From contig BLXT01003909.1 of the NCBI GenBank assembly GCA_019648995.1, forward strand, positions 679,924 through 702,911: a stretch of 22,988 bases of DNA, given 5' to 3'. The DNA is from Plakobranchus ocellatus (lineage: Eukaryota > Mollusca > Gastropoda > Plakobranchidae). This document shows positions 9,111-19,500 of the stretch, in pieces (position 1 is the stretch's first letter; each line of letters begins with the position of its first letter). Below the pieces are notes generated by a model. The model made no database searches and had not been told where the DNA came from. It saw only the letters and a list, made by a program, of their open reading frames with translations. The position numbers and the translations under genes are program-made.

Positions 9111-10774
9111 CAGATTTGACATGATAAGCTCTTTTAAATTATGCCTGCTATTGAAAAATCAATTCGGAGCCAGCTCGAAGATAAATTATAGTGTAAATTG
9201 CATACTATGATAAAAATAACAGTCACAAGTTTTATTTTAAGGAGATTATATGAGTGATTTAGTCATTATAACATCTTTTGTGTACCTGAACTAGAGGTTA
9301 ACTAGCCCTCATGCTTCAGTTGGGTGTAGCTCAAGAAAGTAAAAGTTAGGATGATCTTTAATGTTTTGACAAGTTCAAGTTTATCTTTGGACTTGGTATT
9401 TTGTGCTTTACAATAATAATTTTACTCTATGATGAGCTGATTGAACATTTATTGCCTTTCCTTTAATGTTATAATATACATTCAGTTTTCTACGCAACTT
9501 TTATTTTTGTGTACTAATTTCAAAAGATAACATTTCACAGCAATGATTAATAGTTTCTTAGGAAACTGTTAAATTTTTATAAGAGTAGTTCTGGTCTCAT
9601 TTTTTTTCTTTTACTTTTATTGTGAACAGAAGTTTTATCAAAGTTTACATATCTAACATATTACATGTACATAATATAAAACAAGCATATGTCTTAAGAC
9701 CAAGCTAAATGGATCAGAAGTTGCATTTTGAACATTTTAAATGTTGAAACAGCCTGAGACATCTTTTCGTTACTTTAACATTATTGAAACTGAAAGCTGG
9801 GTAGAGTTAAGATAACCCAAGCCAAGATATGGAAGTTTTGAATTTTTTTAAAAAAAGCTCGTCAAAGAAAGAAAAGAAAACTTAATTTTTTTTTTTTTTT
9901 TTTTTTTTTTAAAGCGATATCTGACACATTACGACTAGTCACAAGACATATGCTATTCTGCACAGGGTATGGAATACTTTTGTGATCTTATTGTATACTG
10001 GCATTTTCATGTATTTGAAAGTTTATTATGCTGTGCATCTTGTATAGAAGTATTGAAACAATGAAAAATAAAAATACACAAAACTAGATTTAAATACCAC
10101 TCTGGGTGATACAGCTAGTACAATAAGTTTTGAAGAAACCATTTACTCTCATCACTAGCCTATCATTGTCCAATTTTGGAAATTTCTCTTGTAGCATCTT
10201 TCAAGCAGCTGTGCAAGCTTTTCCTTGATTTTTTGATGTGCAAGTACTTGCTTTTGGAAAGTGCTCTAGTAGAGATACTTGTAGACTTTGTCCCTAAAAT
10301 AAAATCGATTTTTTTCTATATTCTTGATAGATTTCTTGGAACTTCAAATACACCCCTCTCTGATGAGACTCTTTCATCAGAACAGCCTTATGTAAAAGTA
10401 AACTTGTCGATTTTATGAAATGAGCATTAAAGCTTTGTCAGTCTAGAATGATCTGTCACCTTGAAATTCCAACTGACAGAATTCAAACCATTTGCAATTT
10501 TTCTTTGATGAAAAAAGAAAAAAAAAATGAGTTATTCTATATTTGCAGTCTTCAAGTCATGAAATGTATATCATAATAACTTGTATATGATAAATGTTGC
10601 TTAAATTGCAGAGATCAAGAAGTTTGCAAAGTTTGTAGAAGAAAGTATTAGAAAAAAGAAGTAAAAAGAGGCTGCTCAATAATGGCAATAAGAAACCAAT
10701 AAAAAGTAAACTGCCTCCCAAGCTACTTTTTTTTAATGTACTGCCTGCTGTAAAAAATAACTAATTAAATCATA
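9111..10774. other. Non-coding stretch between two LINE fragments
   Basis: AT-rich, with a 25-base poly-T at 9886-9910 and several AATAAA-like signals (for example 10066-10075). No gene is supported. A short open piece after an AG at about 10611 (EIKKFAKFVEESIRKKK then stop) is A-rich and too short to call. Confidence 0.6.
9886..9910. repeat. Poly-T tract (25 T)
   Basis: An uninterrupted run of 25 T. It could be a slippage run or the reverse-oriented poly-A tail of an insertion lying to the left; no element body is recognised. Confidence 0.9.
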
Positions 10775-11005
10775 AGATAGAGGTAACTACAGTTTTTAGG
10801 CGGTATTTTCCGACACAAGGGTTTAGAACACTTAGCAATACTGGAAAGATTGAAGGCAAACGCAGTAAAGATAGACAGAGAATAACTTTTATTGAAAATC
10901 TTAAGTCATGGGCAATAGGCAAGGGTAGTAATAACAACTTTATAAGGTTAACTGAGTAGAGAAATATGATCACCAATGTCTGTTCCAGACAACGGACCTG
11001 ATGAT
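10775..11005 (+). mobile_element. LINE 3' fragment, copy 2 (same family as copy 1)
   Basis: Clearly alignable to copy 1 (shared blocks include GAACACTTAGCAAT-like, CTGGAAAGATTGA, GACAGAGA, TGGGCAATAGG, TTAACTGA and CTGTTCCAGA). One frame reads FRTLSNTGKIEGKRSKDRQ, then RITFIENLKSWAIGKGS and NNNFIRLTE, then a stop and RNMITNVCSRQRT. The RxRQRxTxxxxLKxW and MIxNVCSRQxT ending is the usual end of such LINE proteins, and a short GATGATGATGATGA run follows, as LINE tails often show. Here the RQRITF... part is better kept than in copy 1. Heavily 5'-truncated. Confidence 0.75.
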
Positions 11006-11227
11006 GATGATGACTGCCTCATAAAAGAACTATAAATGAATCAATTTTTTTTCGTCAAGATTAATGTGTACAAATTTTGTGCAAGGATGATGAACCAGGT
11101 ATCCTGTAATATCTTCTCCTGTGCATTGTATGGCTAAGCCAAACATTACAAAAATGACAATTTGTTTGCACAATATGTAGCAATGGCAGGGTATGTGAAA
11201 ACCTCTTTCTGCCTGGATTGATCCAGT

Positions 11228-11250
11228 ACAACATGGTTACACCATGTTGT
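11228..11250. repeat. Perfect 10-bp inverted repeat, 3-base loop
   Basis: ACAACATGGT, then TAC, then ACCATGTTGT, an exact hairpin. There is no flanking terminator-like or promoter-like context, and its role is unknown. Confidence 0.9.
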
Positions 11251-11790
11251 CATCATGTTTTTCCACATTTGTAGAACAATTATATTATCTACTGGCTTTG
11301 AAAAAAGTAATAAGAAAAATATGTGGCATCACCACAAGATCAAGCATTTTATGGCAGGAATAAATATGGTCACCCGCAGAGTCAAAATCTTAATGTATCG
11401 CACCCAAATCCTCAATAAATTGTTGAGAAAGTCTTTGAAATCTTGGATTGATGATTTATAGGAAGCTTAAAATTTTTTTCCTGCAACAGGTCTCATTTTG
11501 TGCTCACACTACACATGAATTGTATTTGTATTTGCAGCATTTTTAATTTTTGTCAAAAAATATAAAAATGTCATGGAAATTTCTTTTTTTTTTCTCTTCA
11601 AGTTTGTTCTTACCTACTATTCCCCAGTTGAAAATATGGTGTATGCCATGAAAGAACACATTTATTTATAGCAGCAGTGCTGTTGTATTCACTGAGTTTT
11701 ATATTGTTCTTTTTTTTTCCACTTGTTTGAAGCCTAGCAGTGCCAGTTGCAGTCAAAGCAGAAAAAATAGTCTTCCACATTTGAATTTTT

Positions 11791-11808
11791 GTGTGTGTGT
11801 GTGTGTGT
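11791..11808. repeat. (GT)9 microsatellite
   Basis: Eighteen bases of perfect GT repeat, 30 bases before the N gap. Confidence 0.95.
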
Positions 11809-11838
11809 ATTTTAAAAGTATGAATGCCTAGGAAAATT

Positions 11839-11861
11839 NNNNNNNNNNNNNNNNNNNNNNN
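11839..11861. other. Assembly gap (23 N)
   Basis: A run of 23 N. The true length of missing sequence is unknown; flanks are AT-rich. Confidence 1.
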
Positions 11862-12294
11862 AATAAAATTTGTATCAAATTTCTGTGATATATAAACAGG
11901 ACCGGAGTCTGCAGTTTTCTTTTAGTTTTTTTTTTTTTCATCACGTTTTTGTTTTATTACGAAAGTTTGCTAGCATATCATTCTGAATAAATCTGAGCTT
12001 TTATCTTTTTCAATACATGTGATGTGGTAGGATTTTAAAATTTCAGTTAGCTTGAAATATCATGTACATGTACTCTACTACTCTGAAAGTTTTTTAAACA
12101 CCGTCCGATTCATTATAAGTAGTGAAGTCCATACCTCTGAAAGTGGTTTTCATTATGATATGGCATCAAAATTGTGTCCTTGAAAATTAGATGGGTTATG
12201 CCTTCAAGTTGTGAATAGCTCACTCTGAAATATGAGTGATGTTGAAATTTGTGAGACTTACATACTTACATACTTGTTAATGTTTATTTTAACA

Positions 12295-12377
12295 TATCGA
12301 TGGCAGGCTTATCAAATCTCTTAAGTCCCTGTTCACAAAGAAGTCTTTTCAGAGATTTGATAAACCCGTCATCAATA
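12295..12377. repeat. Long imperfect inverted repeat (hairpin, about 83 bases)
   Basis: The arm at 12299-12321 pairs with 12351-12373. Of 23 positions, 20 are Watson-Crick, one is G-T and two are mismatched; three more pairs (12295-12297 with 12375-12377) follow after a single mismatch. The loop is 29 bases. The size and arm length resemble an animal microRNA precursor, but they equally fit a palindromic repeat fragment. The left arm also resembles 18551-18576. Confidence 0.75.
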
Positions 12378-15300
12378 GACATACATGTACAAATATGCAG
12401 ATGATTATTTCTTAAATGCACATTACTCCCAGTTTGTTTCTTGCTTGGTCCATGGTGCTTCCATAATGAGTGCACAGAGCAAAAAGTCTAAGAATAAAAT
12501 TTTTATGCTTCGTGAAATAGAAGCACAGTTGATTTTTTTTTTTTTCGTTTTTCAAATGTAGATAAGGAATGCTTTGATTTTAATAGTAAGAAACAAGTAT
12601 TGGTGCTAAGCATGGGCATAATTTGTTACTATACATTGTGTTTTCACACCTGCCTCTTACTTATTATATGTGAGCAAGTTTTTCTAATGTCCCACATTAT
12701 TGTTGCAATATTAAATTGTGGGCCTAAGTAAACCACTTTTCAATCCTGTTGTTTTAAAAAATGTTGTTACGCAAATGGTCTTTCTTACTCTTAGTATCAA
12801 TAAGCAGAGAGAGAATAATACTGTATATATAATTTCTGTTGATGTGAAATACAAAGATAAACACTTATTGTACTGCTTGAATTTTTAAATGTAAAGACTC
12901 AGAAATTTTTCTTTTTATATCATGTGAAATTGAAACACATATTCACATATTCCAGATTTTGACACAGGTTATTTTTGTTCCAATACATGATGGAATTAGA
13001 GGATAGAAAAACTGACCCTTTTAGTCTCTTACTATGGGCAATAAATTAAAAAAAAACTTTTTTTGTAAACTGAATTCAAGAGTTCAAAGGCCAAAAAAAA
13101 AAAAAAAATAGATAAATTCCACTGTAATACTAGAGCATTCTGTCCAAAAAGGAGCATGTCGATTGTCAGAGAATTGAGCCAGACAATTGGCAGCGTAATA
13201 TAAATGAAATATTCATATTTTTTCATTATAACTTTTTATTGTTGTGAATTGTATATATAATATGGAGCGTACAAATTATGCATCAGTATTTGTACAAATC
13301 GTTAGTGAGAAAAAAGGTTCATACTGTATTGTCCCTCTAACTTTAAATGTCAATTAATAGCAATTGTAAGTAAACTGAACATAGAGCAATGAGATTTAAT
13401 TTTCCTGTACAGAAAAAGATAATGTTTCTTGTTCAAAGATTTTCTGTGAAATGCTAATTGTCAGAACCAGTGGATATGTAAATCAAGCTCTTGTTCTTGA
13501 CAGAACAGCTTATTAATATTATGAGGAAGAAGTTCAGGTAGATAAGAACAAAGTTCTTTTGTGAATCTTATACCTTAAACCTTGGTAAATTCTCTTTGTC
13601 ATAATTTTATTTTAATTTAATCGCATATAATATTGTGAAAAGTTTCTTTGTTGTCCTGTTATTTTAAAGAGTGAACATTGTAAGAAGTCTTTGGTTTTAA
13701 ATGAAAAAGTGTCAGAATGCTCCAGACTCCAATTAAAAAGTTAATTGAAGGTTGCTTATTTTGTATTTTCTTTGGTAGCATTTCATTTATCTATGTTCAA
13801 ACTAGCATGATTTTTCTCCATTGTAAGATGGGCAAACTTTTTAAAACTGAAATAAACTTAACACAAATGAAGATTTTGAGTCTTTTAATTGCTTTTGCTC
13901 TATGTAGATTTGTAAAAGTGACAATATATGTTTGATATTTAGGAATTCAAATTTGAAGAAAATTCATTCTGGCCTACTTTCTACTGAGGAAAATCATACA
14001 GCATGAGATCCTGGAAGAACAAGCTCATATGAAACCCATACAAATGCTTCAAAACCTGCAAATTTGACATTTTTTTTTAAATAAAAGTTGATTCTCGAAA
14101 AAAAAAAAAACACTTTTCATTTCAAACTTAACAATAGAGAAAATCTTAATATTTAGCGCCAAAACAATATTCTTTTTCAAAGGCATTCTTAAGCAGGAAC
14201 ATTAGAATTTCAATGCCTGCTTCATTAAAGGAACATTTATCTTTGGTTCTTGCCATAACACACTACAATACATAGACTGGTATTAAAATAATTGCAATAT
14301 ATGCTATTTCCTATATTTGGCATGTTTTAAGTCTTTAATTTCTTATTTTATATTATAGTTCTATCTTTTGAGATATACTCTCTCCATTGAACAAGTTAAT
14401 TCTTTCTTAATTTATTCATGCTAATAATAATATCTGCACAAGATATGCATTTTCAGTTATAAGATTACATTATAATATTCATGTTTTCGATAATTTCCTT
14501 TCCTCTTTCAAACTAACTATGTATGTCATGTTATGATGTAGTGCAAATTTAAGTTTTTGAAAAGAGAAATATCTTTTCATAGAAGTCAAAATGTAAAGCT
14601 TTTTAAAAAGGCGTTTTTTACTCAATTTTAACTACTTGCTTTTTTTTTTCAAATTTTCATCCTGCTCTTTTTTTTCTCTCTTACTTTCAAGTAATTGCTC
14701 ACTAGAATTTGTTTTCACTCACTGACCATATCACTCTTTGACATACCTATAGATAAACTTGCCTTTTAGTGCCAATTGAGTCCTGAAGGTTCAACAATAC
14801 CAGAGATTTTTTTCTTTTAAAATCAAAACAAGCTTTCATACCCAGTCCCAACCAATAACCATTACTTAAATTTCTACATATTATAACATATATTCTACTA
14901 TAGTATAAAAGTCATACAAAATCTGACTTCTGACTCTCTGGGCTGGTGGCATGCTAAATGAAAGAAAAACAAGTCAGTCCTTTTTTTTTAGGCAAGTCTA
15001 TTTTTAAGTGCCGAGAATGTGACAATAATAAAATAATATTAATAGTCTTTATTCAAAATTTTTTTGGATCAAAATAGACCTTAATCAAGCCATTGTATGC
15101 ACTCTCTTTTTTTACCTATATGATTATGATAGTTCGAGTGGAGCCTGAAGTGATCTCCTGTCTGGCCTTGTCAAAACAAGCAAAAAAAAAAGAAAAACAT
15201 ATTTTAAAAGTTTTAAGCAACATTTAACTCATTGGAACCGATTCCAGATATTTATATTTCTACAAATTACAAGCACAAAAGAAGCAAGAGAGGTGACACT

Positions 15301-15655
15301 ACTATTTCATGTTCCTACAGTTCACTAAACAAGAAATGAAATCTACCACCTGCTTTCTGGCAAGACTACATCAAATAGGACAAACACAATGATACACACA
15401 TAAAATTAAAATGCATGAAAAGTATTCTGGCACAACAAAGGAATGAGTTTATCTTTCAACATTTATTCTTCAGAACAAAATACCACATAAATTTACACAA
15501 TATATATATTTATTACTTATCGCTAACACAAAGCTACAGATAGCAAAGCTTGTTATTTTTATTACTTGTCGCTGAATTTCAGAATGTCTAAGTTAATGTA
15601 GTAGCAGAAGGGGGAGAAAAACTATTCTTATAGAAAAGGCAACCCAAAAAAATAC

Positions 15656-15687
15656 ATCATTTAATCATCTTTATATCATTAAATGAT
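15656..15687. repeat. AT-rich hairpin, 10-bp perfect arms
   Basis: ATCATTTAAT and its exact reverse complement, separated by 12 bases. It may be chance in AT-rich DNA. Confidence 0.85.
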
Positions 15688-16032
15688 CAAAAGGTCATGA
15701 AGCATTCATCATGCAAAAGAAAAAGTAAAGCTTCCACTAGACTCCTTTTTGTCTAGTCTAAATAATTTTTAAAAAAACCACACACATATGGGATGATACA
15801 AGATGAGAAAAAAACCCTTAAAGAAAAAAAAGAAAATTTGGCAAAAGTACAAAATGCCAATGCTGTGAACATGCCTAAAATTAGATTTGATATTAAAAAA
15901 TGCTATTTCTCAACAAAGCTTCATCAGATTTTTGTTAGATCAAGAGCAATAATTACTAAACATGCATCCCATTGTGCAAATGAGCATTACTACCATGTAA
16001 CGTGGCAGTCATCTTAAAATTACATGGAAACG

Positions 16033-16038
16033 TTTATT
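16033..16038 (-). terminator. First AATAAA after the eIF3a stop
   Basis: TTTATT on the + strand, read as AATAAA on the gene strand, 427 bases past the stop. It is the first canonical poly-A signal below the terminal exon, so a 3' UTR of roughly 450 bases is plausible. Confidence 0.4.
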
Positions 16039-16464
16039 TCAAGAAACTGCCTATCGATAATTGCCATAGAAGGTGACAACACTAAGATGAAGGTTCTTTG
16101 ACTCAACTTAAGCATAGCATTTTGCTCTTTTCTTCCACACCACATTATTTTAAAATAACATGTCAAAAAAAAAAAAAAAGTCATGTGAAGAGTAAATGAC
16201 ACAAAAAGTAACCAAATTACCATGTGAAGGGTAGATGAAAAAACCTGGGGACAATTGGATAGTGACCAAAGTTTACTAGACATGAAATTTAAAACAAAAA
16301 ATTCATTCAAAGAAAAAACAATTTCTTTTTCTTTTTTCATTTGGCATCTATTCAATTGCACCCTTTACCATCTTCCAAAGAAAAGCATAGATAGAGGTGG
16401 GAAAAATCAATAATAAGTTTATAGCAATCTATCCACAAGTTGAAAAAGTGCATGCCTTGGACAT

Positions 16465-16541
16465 TCAGTTTCGCACTACTGTCGTCCAGCCATCATCAGA
16501 CTTTTCCTGTGGTTCTCTTTTGTCATCTTTTGGAGGGCCAT
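16465..16541 (-). CDS. EIF3A: eIF3a terminal exon (conserved DGWTTV tail)
   Basis: The acceptor is AAAATCATAG at 16551-16542. Two bases complete an Asp codon with the G from the previous exon; then GPPKDDKREPQEKSDDGWTT, VVRN and TGA. The match to the human ETDEDGWTTVRR ending and the exact phase make this the true C-terminus. Only 25 codons long, it is easily missed by gene finders. Confidence 0.9.
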
Positions 16542-19500
16542 CTATGATTTTAAAAAAGAATAGAAAAAAGTTTCAAGAAATAAATATATCTGAAAGAGAC
16601 CTCTCAAATAAAGCACATATTGCTGCCTAAAATATCTTTTGTAAAGTCAGAAAAAAAGCTGATGACCAGTTGAAATTAACATTTTTTTGAAGAGTTGCCT
16701 TTAAAACCTTTTTTCAAAACCTAAAGTAAAGTTGACTTTAGCACAAGAAAAATTTCCTTCAATGTATAGGTTTTGAATACTGCATGACTACCCTTTTCTT
16801 TTATTTCTCTCATAAAATAATGTACTTCCTTCTCATTGCATGGCAATACATTACCTCCTTTCAAATCTACTCAAAAATTTTTTTTTTTAATTTGTATCTT
16901 TTCAATTCATGAGAGAACATTGTGAAAAGCACTTTACATGAGGGAAGTGACTTGGATCAGCAAAATTGTTCAGAATTTGAAGTTGACTAAAACGAAAAAT
17001 GATGCCAAGAATGTAGATCTTGCTCTACACTAAGAAGAGAGTACCCTCAATGTACTTCTAAACCTTGTCTCCCAAAGAAAAAAAAAAAAAAAAAAAAAAG
17101 TTTCCTGGTCATTCCACCATTCACAGTGCATATTGTTTGAGGCCTTTATTTTTTGTACAATATAATGTGATGTGATTCATACATTTTCATTTTGTTATGA
17201 GTTTAATTGCTATAAAAAATCTGAAAAAAATTGCCTTCAAAGATCTTTGCCCTTGAGTTGCCTGCCATGTAAAAATTCAACTGACCAGCAAATAACTAAA
17301 TTACATGATAGTGTTTCAAACTTAAGAAGTATCTTTGTAGACATTTTCAAATTTGAGGAGGGGGGGGGGGCGGCTACAGCTGAGGGTCAAATAAGTATCA
17401 AGGTCAACATTTTATCTCACACAGTCCTTATAGGGGGAAAAATTTACTCCAAGTCAATGCCATGATCAAGGCAACCATCTCAGATTTTGGATTAGGATTT
17501 TAAAAGATCCTACAAAGATATTTTTTATAAAGTGCTAGAGTAAGAGTCATTATTCGGAGAAAACTAATCTTGTTTTGTCTCACCTTTCCTCCATGAGCCT
17601 CCATCGCCAGCAGGTCTAGGTGCTCTGCGCTCATCCCTGGGAGGGCCTCTTCTGTCATCTCTAATTGGTCCTCGGCGATCATCTCGATCGAAACCTCTCC
17701 TGTCATCCCTGTCAGGTGGAGGTCCACCTCTTCGCCAAGATCCTCCATCATCTTTGTCACCACCCCTCCTAATTTCATTTCTATCTCCACCCCTGTCTCT
17801 CCATCCACCTCCATCTCGTGGAGGGACTCTATCTCCCCCCCTCCAGTCATCTCTAGAGGGTGGGCCCCTATCGTCACGCCTATCTCTCCAGCTGTCCCTC
17901 GGTCCATCTCTAGGGCCATCTCGGGGTCCAGCTCTCCAATTGTCAGCCTCTGGTCTGGGTCGATCATCAGATCTCCCACCTCTCCAATCATCTCTTGCAC
18001 CTCTATCATCTCTGGGAGGGCCTCGGTCTCTAAAATCACGATCTCTGGGAGGACCTCTGAAATCATCCCTATCCCTCTCTCTGGGTGGACCCCTGAAATC
18101 ATCTCTTGGTCCCCGTGGACCATCACGATCGTCCCTCGGACCTCTAAAGCTGTCACGATCATCCCTAGGACCTCTAAAGCCATCACGATCATCCCTAGGA
18201 CCTCTAAAACCATCACGATCATCTTTTGGACCTCTATAGCCATCACGATCATCCCTTGGCCCTCTAAAACTATCACGATCATCTCTTGGCCCTCTAAAAC
18301 CATCACGATCATCTCTTGGTGGCCCCCTGAAGTCTCTGTCTCGATCTCTTGGTGTTTCTCTAAATTCACGGTCATCTCTGTCTCGTGCTCCCCTCACGTC
18401 GCGAGGTCCATCTCTGCCCCTAGGTCCATCTCTCTCATCAGTCTCTGGATCCCTTGAAATAAAGAAAAAATGAAAAACCCTTTTACCAAATAATTTTTTG
18501 AAACCAATCAATCTTGTAAAAATTAAAACAGTAGATTCGAAGCATATTATCAATGGCAGACATATCAAACCTCTGAACAAATAAGTTGACCCTCTTAATA
18601 TACCTTATCACTTATTGTCTTCACTTATCTTGCAATAACCTGATACCAGAAACTTTACCAATGCCAAAATACAAAAAATAAATAAATAAAATTCAAAATT
18701 TTCAGTTGTAATTTGTTAAAATCAGGGCAAAGAAATACAATGTTAAAGAGTTTCAGTTGTTTATTCTTTAAATCTGTAATGTGCAAATGAAATTAAGTCA
18801 AAAGAACATGAGCATGTAGTTATGAAGAATAGGCGGTATAATTGAAGTGGTAGAATTTATTGGAAAAAAAAAACATACCCTCTTGATCTCCAGCCACCTT
18901 CTCTCTCTGAATCTTTATCTCTCCATCCCCCAGCTTTTGGCCTCCAAGGCTTGCTTTCTCCAGCATCTGGTTCATCTCCAGGTGGCGGTCCACCTCGACG
19001 CCATTCACCGTCCACTTCACGTTCACGTTCACGTTCAGGATCAGGACCTCTTCGGCGCTCAGCCCTAAGACCAACAGTTATGATTTATTTCATTTGGGGT
19101 GTTACTTTTTGTTTTTCATTCAAAGTCTATTAGCCCTGCAATGCCTATTCACGCCCATTACATATTGAATTCTACAACGCTTACTGTGTTTACAGGGCTG
19201 CCATGTGGCAACCAAAATCTTACTCAAACTTTAAATTCTTAGTGTATTGATTCAAAACATGTCAATAACAGTTTCTAGCAAGCTTCAATGTAAAAAAATT
19301 CCTAAATCCTGTGCAATCATGACCTTCAATTTCTTGCAAAGTTACATTGGTGCTGGCCCCAACACCCAACCAAGATGATGGTACATTTTATACTGGAATT
19401 GATGATGATGACAGTGAATTTGATGGAAGATTTTTTAAGTTTTAGGAGCTGCAGATGAAGATAGTGAATTTGACGATCATTCTCACAATAGATCTAATAT

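Larger units (their letters stand above)
11006..16464. other. Long intergenic region between convergent genes
   Basis: About 5.5 kb of AT-rich sequence containing the hairpins at 11228-11250, 12295-12377 and 15656-15687, a (GT)9 run, the N gap and, at its right end, the eIF3a 3' UTR. I checked both strands for exon-like pieces with conserved residues and found none; the short open frames do not look coding. Confidence 0.6.

Noticed and set aside
10176-10418. 80-codon + strand open frame (KQLCKLFLDFLMCKYLL...)
   Set aside because: No recognisable motif, AT-driven hydrophobic composition, and no supporting neighbouring exons.
10611-10664. Possible terminal exon reading EIKKFAKFVEESIRKKK-stop after TTGCAG
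   Set aside because: Only 17 codons of A-rich sequence and no upstream partner exon; such pieces are expected by chance.
15500-15585. Repeated TTATTACTT(A/G)TCGCT words near 15508 and 15558
   Set aside because: Two short partial matches in AT-rich DNA; not enough to call an element or array.
17754-18239. 161-codon Ser/Leu/Pro-rich open frame on the + strand
   Set aside because: Antisense shadow of the Arg/Asp/Gly codons of eIF3a; low complexity and without any domain.
17500-18375. 291-codon open frame on the - strand rich in Met/Glu/Val, overlapping the eIF3a repeat exon
   Set aside because: It is the out-of-phase reading of the 30-bp repeats. The in-phase reading matches eIF3a, and the splice sites fit only that frame.
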